A DNA stretch of 64,000 bases. Origin: Littorina saxatilis (taxonomy: Eukaryota > Mollusca > Gastropoda > Littorinimorpha > Littorinidae). Location: NCBI RefSeq assembly GCF_037325665.1, contig NC_090252.1, positions 15,724,212 to 15,788,211 on the forward strand, read 5' to 3'. The notes beneath the pieces are model-generated. The model was given only the letters and a program-made list of their open reading frames with translations, ran no database searches and was not told the DNA's origin. Made by a program: the position numbers and the translations under genes. Every line of letters starts with the position of its first letter. Positions within the stretch are counted from its first letter, which is position 1. Shown here one piece after another: positions 48,050 through 59,272 of the stretch.

Positions 48050-48565
48050 CACTGAGCACAAAAAGTTAAGGACATGTTTTCAGTTGTGTAGCCCAGATGT
48101 TAAACAACAGGGTTTTTTGTCAGAAATATGCGTGTATTTGAAGATCAGTCTTTCATCTGCTCAAAAATGTGTTTCTGGAATCTTAGCAATATATGGGTAT
48201 GACGTCACTGGTCCGTGACCACGCCTACCCTCAAAAATGGCGTTTTTTGACGGCATGATTCACTTTAAACCGTCGAAACAGTGACTTAAAATGAATGATA
48301 ATTTACATTTGTTACATCCGAAAGTTTATTTGGTGTCTTACCTAACACTTCATACACATTTCGTTCAAATCCGTCGCGCTGTCAGGCTGATCTAGCGTGT
48401 AAAAGAGAGCGACCACAAAACTGAAAAACAGCAAAAAATCCATGGTTTTTATGGTGTTTTTGCTGGGTAGCTGCACTTGACATGGAACAAATCTAAAACT
48501 ACAAATAGCAGCCTCTCCAAATTTCACAGAACGACGACAAATACCCTCATCTGGATTCGCGCTAG
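48050..48565 (+). repeat. Interspersed repeat family M, copy 3
   Basis: Same CACTGAGCACAAAAAGTTAA start as 6224; collinear for about 500 bp. Confidence 0.7.
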
Positions 48566-48719
48566 TACTTTTACCACAATATATTTCTTCACAACTTTTT
48601 TTTTTACACATGGGAATCACAGACTTGCCAGCTTTATAGTGTTTGATTCGTTCTTAATTTGTTTTCATGTGACGTACATGTTTTTAATGATAATGATTGC
48701 TAGAACCAAGGTGTGCGGG

Positions 48720-48810
48720 CTTCATTACTAAAGCAACAAGAGGCGAAGCCTTCAAAGCTCCCGTAAGAAATCAACAAACAGTAACATAACACAAACTCAC
48801 TCACTCCGTA

Positions 48811-48896
<86 letters not shown>

Positions 48897-48915
48897 GCAC
48901 ACACACACACACAGT
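48720..48915 (-). repeat. Repeat G with (AC)n, inverted copy
   Basis: GAGGCGAAGCCTTCAAAGCT, then ACAAACTCACTCACTCCGTA and (AC)n. The reverse complement of this arrangement is at 56780-56955. Confidence 0.65.
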
Positions 48916-48959
48916 TAAAACTAACGCATCATATCAACTCCATGTATAATTTTCAAAAG

Positions 48960-50325
48960 AAGGCAAACAGATCAAATGACTAGGGTAATAGGTTAGGTAC
49001 CTGCCATGTGGGCACTTTTTCCACTGCTGTCCTCAGTCCTATACTTTTCATCAAGACTTGTCACCATGCCGAGTAGATCTAAATTCGGAAGTCTTCATGT
49101 GGCTGAGGCATATATCTGACATAGCGTCGATCTTGTTGTAGGTTAACCTCCTTTCTGAAACAAATGGCAAAATGCGATTAGTTATGATGACTACAACCTA
49201 CACAAATATAAACAGTGTTTTGAAACAGAATAATCAGGTTATACAAGCCACTTTACCTATGCAGCATGGTAACCCTACAATATGCGAAACATGTCGACTG
49301 CAGCAGCCTGGTTCTTAAAATAATTCTGACGGTCAACACAGCCAGAAATGCCAACAAAGACAAGAAAGCTGTGGCAAGGTAAGCTTACCAAACGTTACAT
49401 AGCGAATCATATGATAGTGCGTAAACAGCAAACAGTAGATCTACAATCAAAGAGAGGATCGAGTCTGGAATGAAACGCGATACAGATCTAGCATTCAAAA
49501 ACTGTCTTTCACGTTCAAGGAAGTTGTTGCAAAGTACTTAAGACTTACTAAATTGTACAGACAAAACCATGACAGTGCATGTTTTGAATCTGAGGAAAAA
49601 ATCGTGATCATTTTGACTTTGAGAACAGATTCATTCCGTTTCCTTATATCTGCATGTTCAAGTAAATGGTGGACAGTTTTTTTCGGGCAGAGTAAACTTA
49701 ACTTGAGACTCTACTGCAAGTCTTGAAATTCACATAAATCGAACCACGAGCAAAGACATCCAAACATTACAGGCACTTTAGATCAACTCATTTCACTAGA
49801 GGTGACTGCCTAGCACTGTGTTTGACATCCGTGTCTGCTGAAATAAAAAGAAATTAAAACAAAACGGATTAACAGTAGGTGACACGTTATCAGAGTGGGA
49901 GACACTAGATCTGTCTCTGAACTTACCGGGATACGGCTGCAAGATCGACACTGACTGCCGCGCTTTCGACAGCTCTTCCTCGCGTGGACATTGGAAACAC
50001 GCTGTGCAGATCAAATTGTAGGAAATCTCCCTTTGGTATCTTCTTTATTTACTTTTCTGGAGCTTAGAAACCGAACAACATGAAATCGTCTTCCCCGGCG
50101 AATCGGCGAGGTGAGAACTGGACCACAATCCTTCGCGCGACCCCTGACCTGATCTTGACACCTGACCTGCCGTCTACATGCCAAACACGACACAAATCAG
50201 TCAACTGCTTGTACCCCTTCAAAACCCCCCACCACCCGTTTTCTTTGGATACACGCTTTAACTACACACATGCCGACACAATGTTGATCATTGCTTCAAT
50301 AATTTGAAGATGGTGCTTGAAAATT
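48960..50325. other. Intron 4 sequence around the candidate small gene
   Basis: Apart from the possible - strand exons (49079-49154, 49927-49991) no feature. A + strand segment CAACACAG...GGCAAGGTAAGC (49343-49383) resembles an exon but does not fit the phases of the Ig gene. Confidence 0.3.
49079..49991 (-). CDS. Possible small two-exon gene, 46 codons
   Basis: On the - strand an ATG at 49991 opens 65 nt up to a GTAAGT donor (49926-49921); a TTTCAG acceptor (49160-49155) opens 76 nt to a TAG at 49079. Joined, the frame gives 46 residues beginning MSTRGRAVESAAVSVDL and ending RYVRYMPQPHEDFRI. The first segment is distinctly G+C-richer than its surroundings. There is no signal peptide or membrane span and I recognise no family. 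It lies inside intron 4 of the Ig gene, antisense. All three frames of the first segment happen to be open, so this could be chance. Confidence 0.25.
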
Positions 50326-50334
50326 AACCACGTG

Positions 50335-50480
50335 AAATGAGTATTTCGGTGTTTAGCCAAAAATGTTAAAGTTTCTACCACAGACATACACACATACATA
50401 CATACGCACGCACGCACGCACGCACAGACAGACAAAGTTTACCATCGCATAGGCTACACTTACGTGAGCCAAAAACCAAC
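50335..50480 (-). repeat. Repeat G, other part
   Basis: GTTAAAGTTTCTACCACAGA, (CGCA)n, ATCGCATAGGCTACACTTAC: reverse complement of 56530-56630. Confidence 0.65.
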
Positions 50481-50529
50481 ACATACCTCCCAATGAATAC
50501 TTCTTTGAAATAGTTATTGTATTTTTCTG

Positions 50530-51370
50530 CCTTTTTACATTTAGTCAGGTTTTGACTAAATGTTTTAACATAGACGGGGAATGAGACGAGAGTCGTGGTG
50601 TATGGGTGTGTTTGTGTAGAGCGATTCAGAGAAAACTACTGTACCGATTATCATTAAACTTTACATAACAGTTCCTTGGTATGATACCCCCAGACATTTT
50701 TCGTTTTTTTGTTATAAATGTCTTTGATGACGTCATATCCGGCTTTTAGTGATAGTTGAGACTGCACTGTCACGCCCTCATTTTTCAACCAAATTGATTG
50801 ACATTTGGGTCAAGCAATCGTTTACTCAGTCCGGACTTTAGGATTGCATTTCAGCTCGGAAGCTTACACATTAGTTAATTAGTTTGTTCATTAAAGTTGT
50901 CATTAAAAACGAATGTTCACTTACAGATAAACAAAATGATTGCATTGTATTCTGCATCTTCTCCTGAATTCAAAAGTGTATAAATATGTTATGTTTACTT
51001 TAAAAACGCGCTCAGAATTAAAGAAACTAGGTTGAGTATATTGTTTGCGTGTATTGCGGAGACGAGCATGTCTCGGTCTTTAAGTTAGCCGAGACTATCT
51101 GAATGTAGTCTCGCCAATGACTGGTTTTAAGAGTTGATCATTTAATTTGATGTCTACATATTGACTAAATGTTTTTATATCGCTACATGCGACTTTTTAA
51201 TACATTTAGTCAAGTTTTGACTAAATGTTTTAACATAGAGCAGGAATCCAGACGAGGGTCTTGGTGTATGTGTGTGTGTCTGTGGGTGTGTGTGTGTAGA
51301 GCGATACAGACCAAACTACTGGACCGATCTTTATGAAGTTTTACATGACAGTTCCTGGGAAATTTCCTTT
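50530..51370 (+). mobile_element. Element T, one full and one partial copy in tandem
   Basis: The full copy is about 50530-51195; a second start (ACATTTAGTCAAGTTTTGAC, AGAGCGATACAGACCAAACT) follows at 51196 and stops after GACAGTTCCTGGGA. Confidence 0.65.
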
Positions 51371-52003
51371 AAAGTTCGTTTTTCGAAATATGTCCTGATT
51401 TGGCGACATTCTTGGAAACGTCCGATAAAGATATCATAACAAGTATAGTGTGTGTTTCCTTTCTTGGTTTACACGGCAGTATTCATGTTTGAAATTATTT
51501 ACACTAAGTCCTTCGCTAAAACAAATGAAAAAGGTTCTTAAAAGCTCATGTCTGTTCACAATTGTCATTTCAAATCGTGTTACAAATCTTGATATCTTTA
51601 AACATTTTTTTTAAATGTTTTAGTTTATGTATCATATGTCCATACAATTCAAGTGTGTGTTATTTATGTCCAAGATTTCCATAAAACGTGGTTTATTCCT
51701 ACGCTTTAGTGCCGATTCTGACTAACAAGAATATTAAAACTCTTCAAACCTTAATTTCTTTGTTCATATAAATCGAGGTTTCAGAATACTAAGTCTAATG
51801 AGAAACCACGCAATTGGCAAACATCAAAAATAAACTTTTCAGAACAAGCAGATCAGCAGCATTAATTTTGCGGAAGTGCTGTTTAATAACTAGTAAAGTT
51901 TACATTGTCGTTAGTTTCCAAAGGCTTGTATAAAGAGTCATTGCTGTCAGAGCGTATTCATACTTTCTTGAACACAACGATCTAGGATGAAATGTTGAAA
52001 CAG
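51371..52003. other. Intron 4 end, no feature recognised
   Basis: A+T-rich sequence leading to the membrane exon. Confidence 0.3.
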
Positions 52004-52123
52004 GGACAAGGGATTCAGACGGAGGGCTGAGTATCGCTGCAGTTGCTGGTGGTACTTGTGGTTCTGTAGTGGTTGTCGGTGCTGCTGCGGTGGCCGTGTT
52101 CAAAGCGAGACAACGGAGGAAAG
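52004..52123 (+). CDS. Ig gene exon 5: transmembrane exon, phase 1-1
   Basis: Forty codons in phase 1-1 encode a short acidic/polar stalk (TRDSDGG), a hydrophobic run of about 25 residues (LSIAAVAGGTCGSVVVVGAA and onward to VAVF) and then a strongly basic KARQRRK stop-transfer sequence. That is a typical single membrane span with the C terminus in the cytoplasm. The donor is GTAAGG. The acceptor chosen (GTTGAAACAG) keeps the frame open; the alternative TCTAG at 51981-51985 would put a stop in the required frame. G/Ala-rich membrane segment with one Cys. Confidence 0.8.
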
Positions 52124-52798
52124 GTAAGGATAAATTCATTGTTTTTAAGTCATCACACAGTTGTGTTTATTGAACAAATAAACAACTGCTTAAAGTGTGA
52201 ATGCTTTTACAGTCAACTGGAATGGGACAAAAGGCAGTAAATTATTGATTTTGAAAATACTGCTTCTGAATTTCCTTTATACACTCACAACTAGCTCCCA
52301 AACGTACACATTTTGCAAACAAAATTGTCATCGCATGTTTGGTTTTGGCTTTTGTTGTAGAAAACACGAACAATTCATCCTAAACTTATTTATTGATGAT
52401 TTTTATAAGACGTGTGAAACACACACAGAACTGAACTTTGTTCAATCATAAACACAGTACACACATTCCCTGCCTTGTGCCCCTTCCTGTGTAAACAAAT
52501 CTGCTTAGATCTTCCGAAGCTAATTATACTCCATTTATAAAGGTACAGTATAAAAGTCAGGTAAGGTCTGAGAGAGTAGAACCGTTTCAACCCAAAGGAC
52601 TCTCGGGAATTATTTTGTGAGAGTAATCAAATTATGTGGAACGTTTGTCTTATAAACAAAAACACGTCAGTCAGAGAGTTGTTAAGGTTTAAAAACTAGA
52701 CAAAGCCTGGCAAGTAGAAATTCAACATAAACGGTGCATTTTGATAATAATTGGCTAAATACTTTCCGGAAGACTATATACAGACTAAATCAAGTCGC
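52124..52798. other. Intron 5, no feature recognised
   Basis: Plain sequence. Confidence 0.3.
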
Positions 52799-52897
52799 GC
52801 GTGTGTAAGTGCGTGTGCGTGTGTGTGTGTACGAGTGTGCGTGCGTGTGTGTGTCTGTGTATGTCTGCATGTGCGTCTGTGTGTATGTGTGTGTGTA

Positions 52898-52945
<48 letters not shown>

Positions 52946-53014
52946 TGTATGTGTTGTTTTTTTACGCGCGCGCGTGTGTGTGTGTGTGTGTGTGTGGGTG
53001 TGTGTGTGTTTGTT

Positions 53015-53045
<31 letters not shown>

Positions 53046-53150
53046 TTGTATGCATGTGTGTGTGTGTGTGTTTGTGTGTGTGTGTGAGAGAGAGTGTGTG
53101 TGTTGTTTTTTTACGCGCGTGTGTGTGTGTGTTTGTGTGTTGATGTGTCA
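52799..53150. repeat. GT-rich compound microsatellite
   Basis: Contains an internal duplication: TGTTTTTTTACGCGCG after GAGAGTGT at 52950 and again at 53102. Confidence 0.95.
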
Positions 53151-53180
53151 ATGAGTGTTGATTGTTAATGTTTTACACAG

Positions 53181-53196
53181 GAAAATCCCAACCAAA
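53181..53196 (+). CDS. Ig gene candidate 16-nt cytoplasmic microexon
   Basis: TTTTACACAG is followed by 16 nt and then GTGAGT. In phase 1 it reads G-K-S-Q-P and ends in phase 2. The next candidate exon (41 nt) then restores phase 1, so the pair adds exactly 19 codons. Skipping it also leaves the next exon open, in another frame. It sits between a ~350-bp GT-rich array and a ~90-bp (CT)n array. Confidence 0.45.
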
Positions 53197-53202
53197 GTGA
53201 GT

Positions 53203-53205
<3 letters not shown>

Positions 53206-53294
<89 letters not shown>
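53206..53294. repeat. (CT)n microsatellite
   Basis: About 43 CT units, starting ten bases after the microexon. Confidence 0.95.
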
Positions 53295-53297
<3 letters not shown>

Positions 53298-53639
53298 GTT
53301 ACAGCCCTCTATTCTCGCCACTCATCTTCGCTTGTCATTATTGTGACTATTAGTGTTTCAGTTATTCACTGACGGGTCATTTTACTCGTCAAATCTTAAG
53401 TCTTCTTAATTCTCTTTGTGTAAAGTAGTGTAGCTTTTTTTCTCTCTTTCTTTTTTGTCTTTCGTTGTTAGTTTGACAACAAGTGTTAAACTTCATTGGT
53501 TGCATCTCTGTGTGTATCTGTGTATAGTATAATTTTCTCCTTATCGGTTGTTGATTCCGTTTGGTGTTTTAAGGTAATTTTGTCTGTTTCTTCTTAAAAC
53601 GTGAAAGCACTGTTCTAAGATTTATCATGAGTCATTCTT

Positions 53640-55611
53640 CTAAGTCATTGCCCACAAAAGAGGGTCTTCGTATGGGACACCTTAATATCAAGCATGCAAT
53701 TAATAAATTACACAAGGTTTCCATCATGCTTTTTAAACTCAGGAACACATTTTCATGTTCTGGGGTTTACATAATCAAGACGATCTGACACGATTTCGGA
53801 TTCTGAGGTGTGTGTTCCAGGTTACAGTGTTGTACGCAGAAACCCCCAACAATGTAAAGAAACTGGATTGCTTGTGTATATAAGTGAATCATTGACTCAC
53901 ACACGTTTAACACATTTAGAACAGTTTGTGGAATCCGTCTGGATCGAGGTCAAATTACAAAAGGCACCTCCAATGCTTATTGGTTTCTGTTATAGAAATC
54001 CAGCAGAACGTGTAAACTGAACGGAAAAACTTTCACATATGTTAGATGCTGCTTTGTTAGAATCAAAAGAAACCATTCTCTTAGGAGATTTTAATATTGA
54101 TTTATTAAAACAAAATAAGCCATGGTTAGAAATGTTCAACCTTTATGATCTCAAACAAGTCGTGAACACCCCTACTAGAGTTACTGCATATACAAGCACT
54201 TTCATAGATCATATCTGTGTTTCTAACCTCGTAACGTTGCAGAAGTTTGTGTTCCAACCAGCGGCTGTAGTGATCATTTTCCTGTTTGTCTCACGTGGTC
54301 AAGAAAGGGTGTAAAAAAAAAAAAGTTGGTCACAAGGCAGTAAAGTACCGCTCCTTTTCTAAATTTAACGAGAACGCTCTTCTCGTAGACTTAAGTATTT
54401 TTTTCTGTCTCTGATGTTTATAATTATACGGATCCTGATGATGCAATAACACACTGGATGAATGCCTTCACAGAAATATACGATAAACATGCCCCGTACC
54501 GCTCCTTTTCTAAATTTAACGAGAACGCTCTTCTCGTAGACTTAAGTATTTTTTTCTGTCTCTGATGTTTATAATTATACGGATCCTGATGATGCAATAA
54601 CACACTGGATGAATGCCTTCACAGAAATATACGATAAACATGCCCCGTAGAGAATAAAGAGAGTCAGGTAAATAGTAAATCCTAAATGGTTTGATACGGA
54701 ATTACAAGGTGCCATTGGCCATCGTGAGTTCGTAAAATCACGTGGCAAGGAAGCGAGTATAGAGAACAAAGAAATAAAGTAAACTCACTTAAACGAACCA
54801 AATAAATCAAGTACTTTCATGACATAGCGTCATCAAAGCAAAATTCAAAGAATATATGCAAAGCAATAAATGAACTTACAAATAAAAAGATTGCCAGTCA
54901 TTCAAGTTGTGGACATATCCCCTGATGATTTAAACACTCATTTTCTAAAATAGCTCCAAATTGAACAATTTGAAAGTTTTAGAATAATGTTGTCAGTCGA
55001 AACAAGTTTCAAGTCAAGCGAATATTCCTCTACTTACAGTACCTGAATTTTGTTGCGCACTTACACACCTTCAGCAAACAGGCGTCCGGGGAATCGACGG
55101 CCTCGATGGTAGGACTTTTAAATTGTCAGCCCCTGTAATTTCTGAAACACTCACTTACCTTTATAATCTTTGTATAGACAAAACGTATTTCCCAGTCGCC
55201 CTGAAACAGGCTAAAGTCACCCCTCTATTTAAATCAGGTGACAAAAAAGACCCATCAAACTATAGGCCAATTTCAATATTGTCTGTTTTATCAAAACCAC
55301 TTGAAAAACACATTAACAAACATATTCTAACGCATTTTAACCAAATAAATTTACTTCACCCTAAACAATCGGGTTTTAGAGCTAACCATTCCTGCCATAC
55401 TACCTTAGTTTCTCTTGTTGATCAATGGCTGGAGAAAATAAATGACAATGAATTATGTGGTGCCATTTTTGTTGATTTTGCCAAAGCCTTTGACGTTATT
55501 GACCACACATTACAACTGAGAACATTTGCATTGTATGGCGTCGGAATCGAAACTGTCAAACTTATTAGTTTATTTCTCACCGGCAGACAACAAACTGTAC
55601 TTACAAACGCC
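53640..55611 (+). mobile_element. CR1-group LINE, decayed, 3' end lost
   Basis: Endonuclease pieces: LLVYISESLTHTRL, ILLGDFNIDLL, NTPTRVTAYTSTFIDHICVS. Reverse transcriptase piece: QAKVTPLFKSGDKKDPSNYR, PKQSGFRANHSCHTTL, GAIFVDFAKAFDVIDH (first catalytic Asp). The frames are broken at several points (54019, about 54310, and between 54650 and 55120). A 151-bp exact tandem duplication lies at 54345-54646. The element stops after motif A, where the 40-bp minisatellite starts, so the second catalytic box is lost. Confidence 0.8.
54345..54646 (+). repeat. Exact 151-bp tandem duplication inside the LINE
   Basis: GTACCGCTCCTTTTCTAAAT... repeats from 54345 and from 54496 without a difference that I can see. 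Confidence 0.9.
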
Positions 55612-56245
55612 TCGGCGTCTTCGCGCTGTCTTTTCCTCCTATCTCCTAACTATCCTCTTTTTGATCTGTCTCTTCCTACACTCTCCTAACCATCATCTCT
55701 TTGCGCTGTCTCTTCCTACACTCTCCTAACCATCATCTCTTTGCGCTGTCTCTTCCTACACTCTCCTAACCATCATCTCTTTGCGCTGTCTCTTCCTCCA
55801 ATCTCCCAGCCATCCTCGCTTCGCCCTGTCTCTTCCTCCAATCTCCCAGCCATCCTCGCTTCGCCCTGTCTCTTCCTCCAATCTCCCAGCCATCCTCGCT
55901 TCGCCCTGTCTCTTCCTCCAATCTCCCAGCCATCCTCGCTTCGCCCTGTCTCTTCCTCCAATCTCCCAGCCATCCTCTCTTCGCCCTGTCTCTTCCTCCA
56001 ATCTCCCAGCCATCCTCTCTTCGCCCTGTCTCTTCCTCCAATCTCCCAGCCATTCTCGCTTCGCCCTGTCTCTTCCTCCAATCTCCCAGACATCCTCGCT
56101 TCGCCTTGTCTCTTCCTCCAATCTCCCAACCATCCTCGCTTTGCCTTGTCTCTTCCTTCAATCTCCCAACCATCCTCTCTTCGCCCTGTCTCTTCCTCCA
56201 ATCTCCCAGCCATCCTCGCTTCGCCTTGTCTCTTCCTTTAATTTC
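55612..56245 (+). repeat. 40-bp minisatellite, about 15 units
   Basis: Unit CTGTCTCTTCCTCCAATCTC + CCAGCCATCCTCGCTTCGCC. Early units are variant (ACACTCTCCTAACCATCATC). Reverse complement of the short array at 10738-10901. Long frames on both strands are artefacts of the repeat. Confidence 0.95.
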
Positions 56246-56529
56246 AATCTCGAACGTGGAGTCATATTTGAGAAAATTCGAAAGACTAGCCAAGTGGAAC
56301 GAGTGGTCGTATGAAGAAAAGAGTTAGCCGTAGACTAGGGATAGATTTGCACTGCACTAGGGGATAGGACAACACAACGCGAGGTAAAGAACACCACACA
56401 CATTAACAACGATTGGATGTACCGTAAAATCCCTAGCAAACGCCCAGTATCTAGCAAACGCCCACCCCCTACTTTCGGCCAAATGTTGTGCAGAGGGTCA
56501 CTGCCTAGCAAACGCCCACCCCGGTTTTT

Positions 56530-56789
56530 GGCTCACGAAGTGTAGCCTATGCGATCGTAACTTTGTCTGTCTGTGCGTATGTGCGTGCGTGTGTGCATGT
56601 GTATGTCTGTGGTAGAAACTTTAACATTTCGTCATTTGAAGACGTCACATTATGGCGTAAGAGGGTTAGACGTCACGCGTCTCGGTCATTGTTATTTTGA
56701 GCGGGCCGAGACTAGTTGGCAGTCGTGTCCCTGTAAGTAGGCTACATGCAGACAGACAGATCTAGATTTAGTGTCTCGCTTTAGATCTA

Positions 56790-56864
<75 letters not shown>

Positions 56865-56955
56865 CAAAAGTGTGTATGTGTGACGGAGTGATTGAGTTTG
56901 TGTTACTGTTTGTCGATTTCTTTCGTGAGCCTTGAAGGCTTCGCCTCTTGTTTTT
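56530..56955 (+). repeat. Repeat G, direct copy with (GT)n
   Basis: GTAGCCTATGCGATCG, GTAGAAACTTTAACATTTCG, (GT)n 56791-56861, GCCTTGAAGGCTTCGCCTCT. It unites the two inverted parts at 48720-48915 and 50335-50480, which are therefore pieces of the same element. Confidence 0.65.
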
Positions 56956-57431
56956 TTTTTGTTTTTTTTTAATTTGTTTTAAGACAGTCGGCCTCCTTTA
57001 TCTACGATTTGTGCAGACTGTTCAATGGTTCGCCTTTTTTTTTTTTTTTTTTTTTTTGGGGGGGGGGGGAGGATGGGATAAAATTACGTCATGTCTTTGA
57101 GTGACGTCGTTCAGTGACGTCTTTTATTGAGTGTTGAACACTTCTCTCGTTGACAAGCACTTCCTTTCTAAGCTTATGTTCAGCCATGCCGAAGCACAAC
57201 ATTCCGTTTGTGTAGATAATTATGATCACGTCGAAATGCTAATAAAAAACAATGTAGTGTGACGCGTTACGACTCTTTCAGTACTAAGGTAGCTAACAAC
57301 ACCTGTGTGCATACAGTCCTGGTAAGCAGAATCAACCACTTGTAATTTGTTCAATAGTGTTACTTTGTGTTAAAAGAACTATGGTCAAGAAAAGAGTTTG
57401 GTTAAGACATTTGTACACATTTATATTTCAG
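56956..57431. other. Poly-T/poly-G run and plain intron
   Basis: T(23)G(12)-type run at 57036-57070. No gene recognised. Confidence 0.5.
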
Positions 57432-57472
57432 CCTCTCGCGGTCGCAGTGTGTCCAGGAAATGGAAGAGCCAC
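57432..57472 (+). CDS. Ig gene candidate cytoplasmic exon
   Basis: Acceptor TTTATATTTCAG and donor GTAAGT are both strong. After the microexon it reads NLSRSQCVQEMEEP and ends in phase 1; joined directly to the membrane exon it reads ASRGRSVSRKWKSH and ends in phase 0. Both are open, so alternative splicing of the tail is possible. No further exon was recognised downstream. Confidence 0.5.
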
Positions 57473-57759
57473 GTAAGTATTGCCTTTAATAATGTCCCCC
57501 CTTTGATGTCACTACTGTTTTCTTCCTGACCTTTCTTTTACGTCTGTACATATTGCTTATGATCAAACCAGCAGGCCTTCTGCCTGATCTGCTTATGTAG
57601 TTTCTACATTCTGCCAATTCACTTTATAATAAAGATCAACATTGTGCTATATCTCAGCTGTTTTAAGGTAACTGAACTTCTCAGTAGCAGGCGCAGGGAG
57701 CCCTTAGGGCTTTCAGTCAAATCTTATGCATGTATCGAATTGAAATAATACCAATTTGT

Positions 57760-57905
57760 CTTCTTCTTCTGCGTTCATGGGCTGACACTTCAACGTACAC
57801 TCGTGTGTGTGGTTTTTTTTACTCGAGTGGGGGTTTACGTGTATGCCCGTTTTTATCCCGCCATTTAGGCAACCATACGCTGCTTTTGGGGGAAAATAAT
57901 ATCAA
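57760..57905 (-). mobile_element. SINE family B, body fragment
   Basis: CTTCTTCTTCTGCGTTCATG, CCCGCCATTTAGGCAACC: same orientation as the full copy at 62355-62722. Confidence 0.65.
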
Positions 57906-58009
57906 TTTGATTTACCTTCTTGCAAGGAGTCAAAAACTGCAAAGGTTTTTTTTTTTTACGAATTATTGTTTGTATCAATGAACGGACTTATTGCATACAG
58001 TTTTGAGCA

Positions 58010-58220
58010 CAAGACCAAGTACGCACGGAAACGATCATGTAATCCATGTCAGAGTTCGGTGGGCTATAGAAACACGAACATACCCAGCATGCATCCTCCG
58101 AAAGTGGCGTTTGGCTGCCTAACCGGCGGCGTAAAAACGGCCATACACGTAAAAACCCACTCGTTCAAAAAACATGAGTGTACGTGGGAGTTGCCGCCCA
58201 TGACCGCAGAAGGACAAGAA
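58010..58220 (+). mobile_element. SINE family B, opposite fragment
   Basis: Reverse complement of the body of the 62.4-kb copy (CAGAGTTCGGTGGGCTATAG, AACATACCCAGCATGC). With 57760-57905 it forms an inverted pair. Confidence 0.7.
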
Positions 58221-58314
58221 GAAGACGACCCATTGACCTTGACACATCACTTTGTTGTGGGAAATCGTTTGGTCTCATTTATCCCGACCATGCAGCACAA
58301 GGACATAGAGCATA

Positions 58315-58448
58315 CTACATGGCTTCATATGTGATACCAGTTTTACAAGAGTTGTGTTTTTAAATATTGAATTGCCAGCGAAAGCGAGCTTTTCAATATT
58401 TGAAAACACAACGAGTGTAACACTGGTATCACTTAGGAAGCCATGTAG
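58315..58448. repeat. Hairpin element H2, copy a
   Basis: CTACATGGCTTC ... GAAGCCATGTAG with arms of about 60 bp; centre GCCAGCGAAAGCGAGC is a second small hairpin. Confidence 0.85.
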
Positions 58449-58953
58449 TTAGTTAGTTGTTGCTTTTTGGGTCCAGCGGACCATATAGGCCAAATGAGGA
58501 CCCCAGCCATATATAGTATTCTGTTTATCCTACATAGCTGTACTTAGGTGTCTTTTGCTCCAAACGTCCCTCACAGTCGAAGCTCCCAGATTGAAGAAGC
58601 TTCAAATAGAACCTGGATCTCTCCCAAAGCCTCGTGCTTATTCTGTTACCCTCGTAAAATAAAGAATTGTCCTGTAATCTTTGAGGTCAAAGTAAAGAGA
58701 CGTCACTCTAGAAAGCATATCGTGACGTGTACGTCCTTAAACTTCTTCCAAGTGTTCAAAGAATGACGTTTGTCTCGGTGACTCGGCATCACGGGCAGTG
58801 GAAAATAAGGTCCCTGCCAGACACGACCTCTTCACTTGCACTGTGGAGTGAACGATATTGTTTTGACACTAGTGGTATGTTACACGTATGTGGAATAAAT
58901 GTATTTAATTGTTGATCAATGTCTCTCAAAGCTAATTTGCTATATTTGCTCAA
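58449..58953. other. SINE-A-tail-like fragment and plain sequence
   Basis: TTGTTGCTTTTTGGGTCCAG at about 58458 resembles an inverted SINE tail. No gene recognised beyond it. Confidence 0.35.
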
Positions 58954-59272
58954 GGTCCGGTAGCCTAGTTGGTATGGCACTGGACGTGTGATCCTATAGG
59001 GTCACGGGTTCTAATCCTGGCCGTGACGGACACGGGTCAACTTTAAACAAAACGTGATGTGCTGACAGTAACCTTGTTCAACTCCCGCGTCACTACTGTG
59101 GAACATAACAGGCCTTGGTCATTCTGCCATAAGTGAAGGTGGCTGATAATACCTAAACAAAAACACACCTGGGTAGTGCCACTCTGTTGCTGATAGAATT
59201 TTACTGGGAGAAAGCGAAACGAATTTCCCAGCGACGGGAGAATATACTGATGAAATGAAATGAAATATAATG
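58954..59272 (+). mobile_element. tRNA-derived SINE, family C
   Basis: Box A-like TAGCCTAGTTGG and box B-like GGGTTCTAATCC in the head, a ~220-bp body, and a (TGAAA)n tail. The head differs from families A and B. Confidence 0.75.

Noticed and set aside
49343-49383. A 37-nt exon-like segment with CACAG and GTAAGC in intron 4.
   Set aside because: It fits phase 1 on entry but leaves phase 2, which does not join to the membrane exon.
55741-56314. Long repetitive frames on both strands in the 40-bp array.
   Set aside because: Forty is not a multiple of three, so the frames cycle through the same unit; they are stop-free by composition only.
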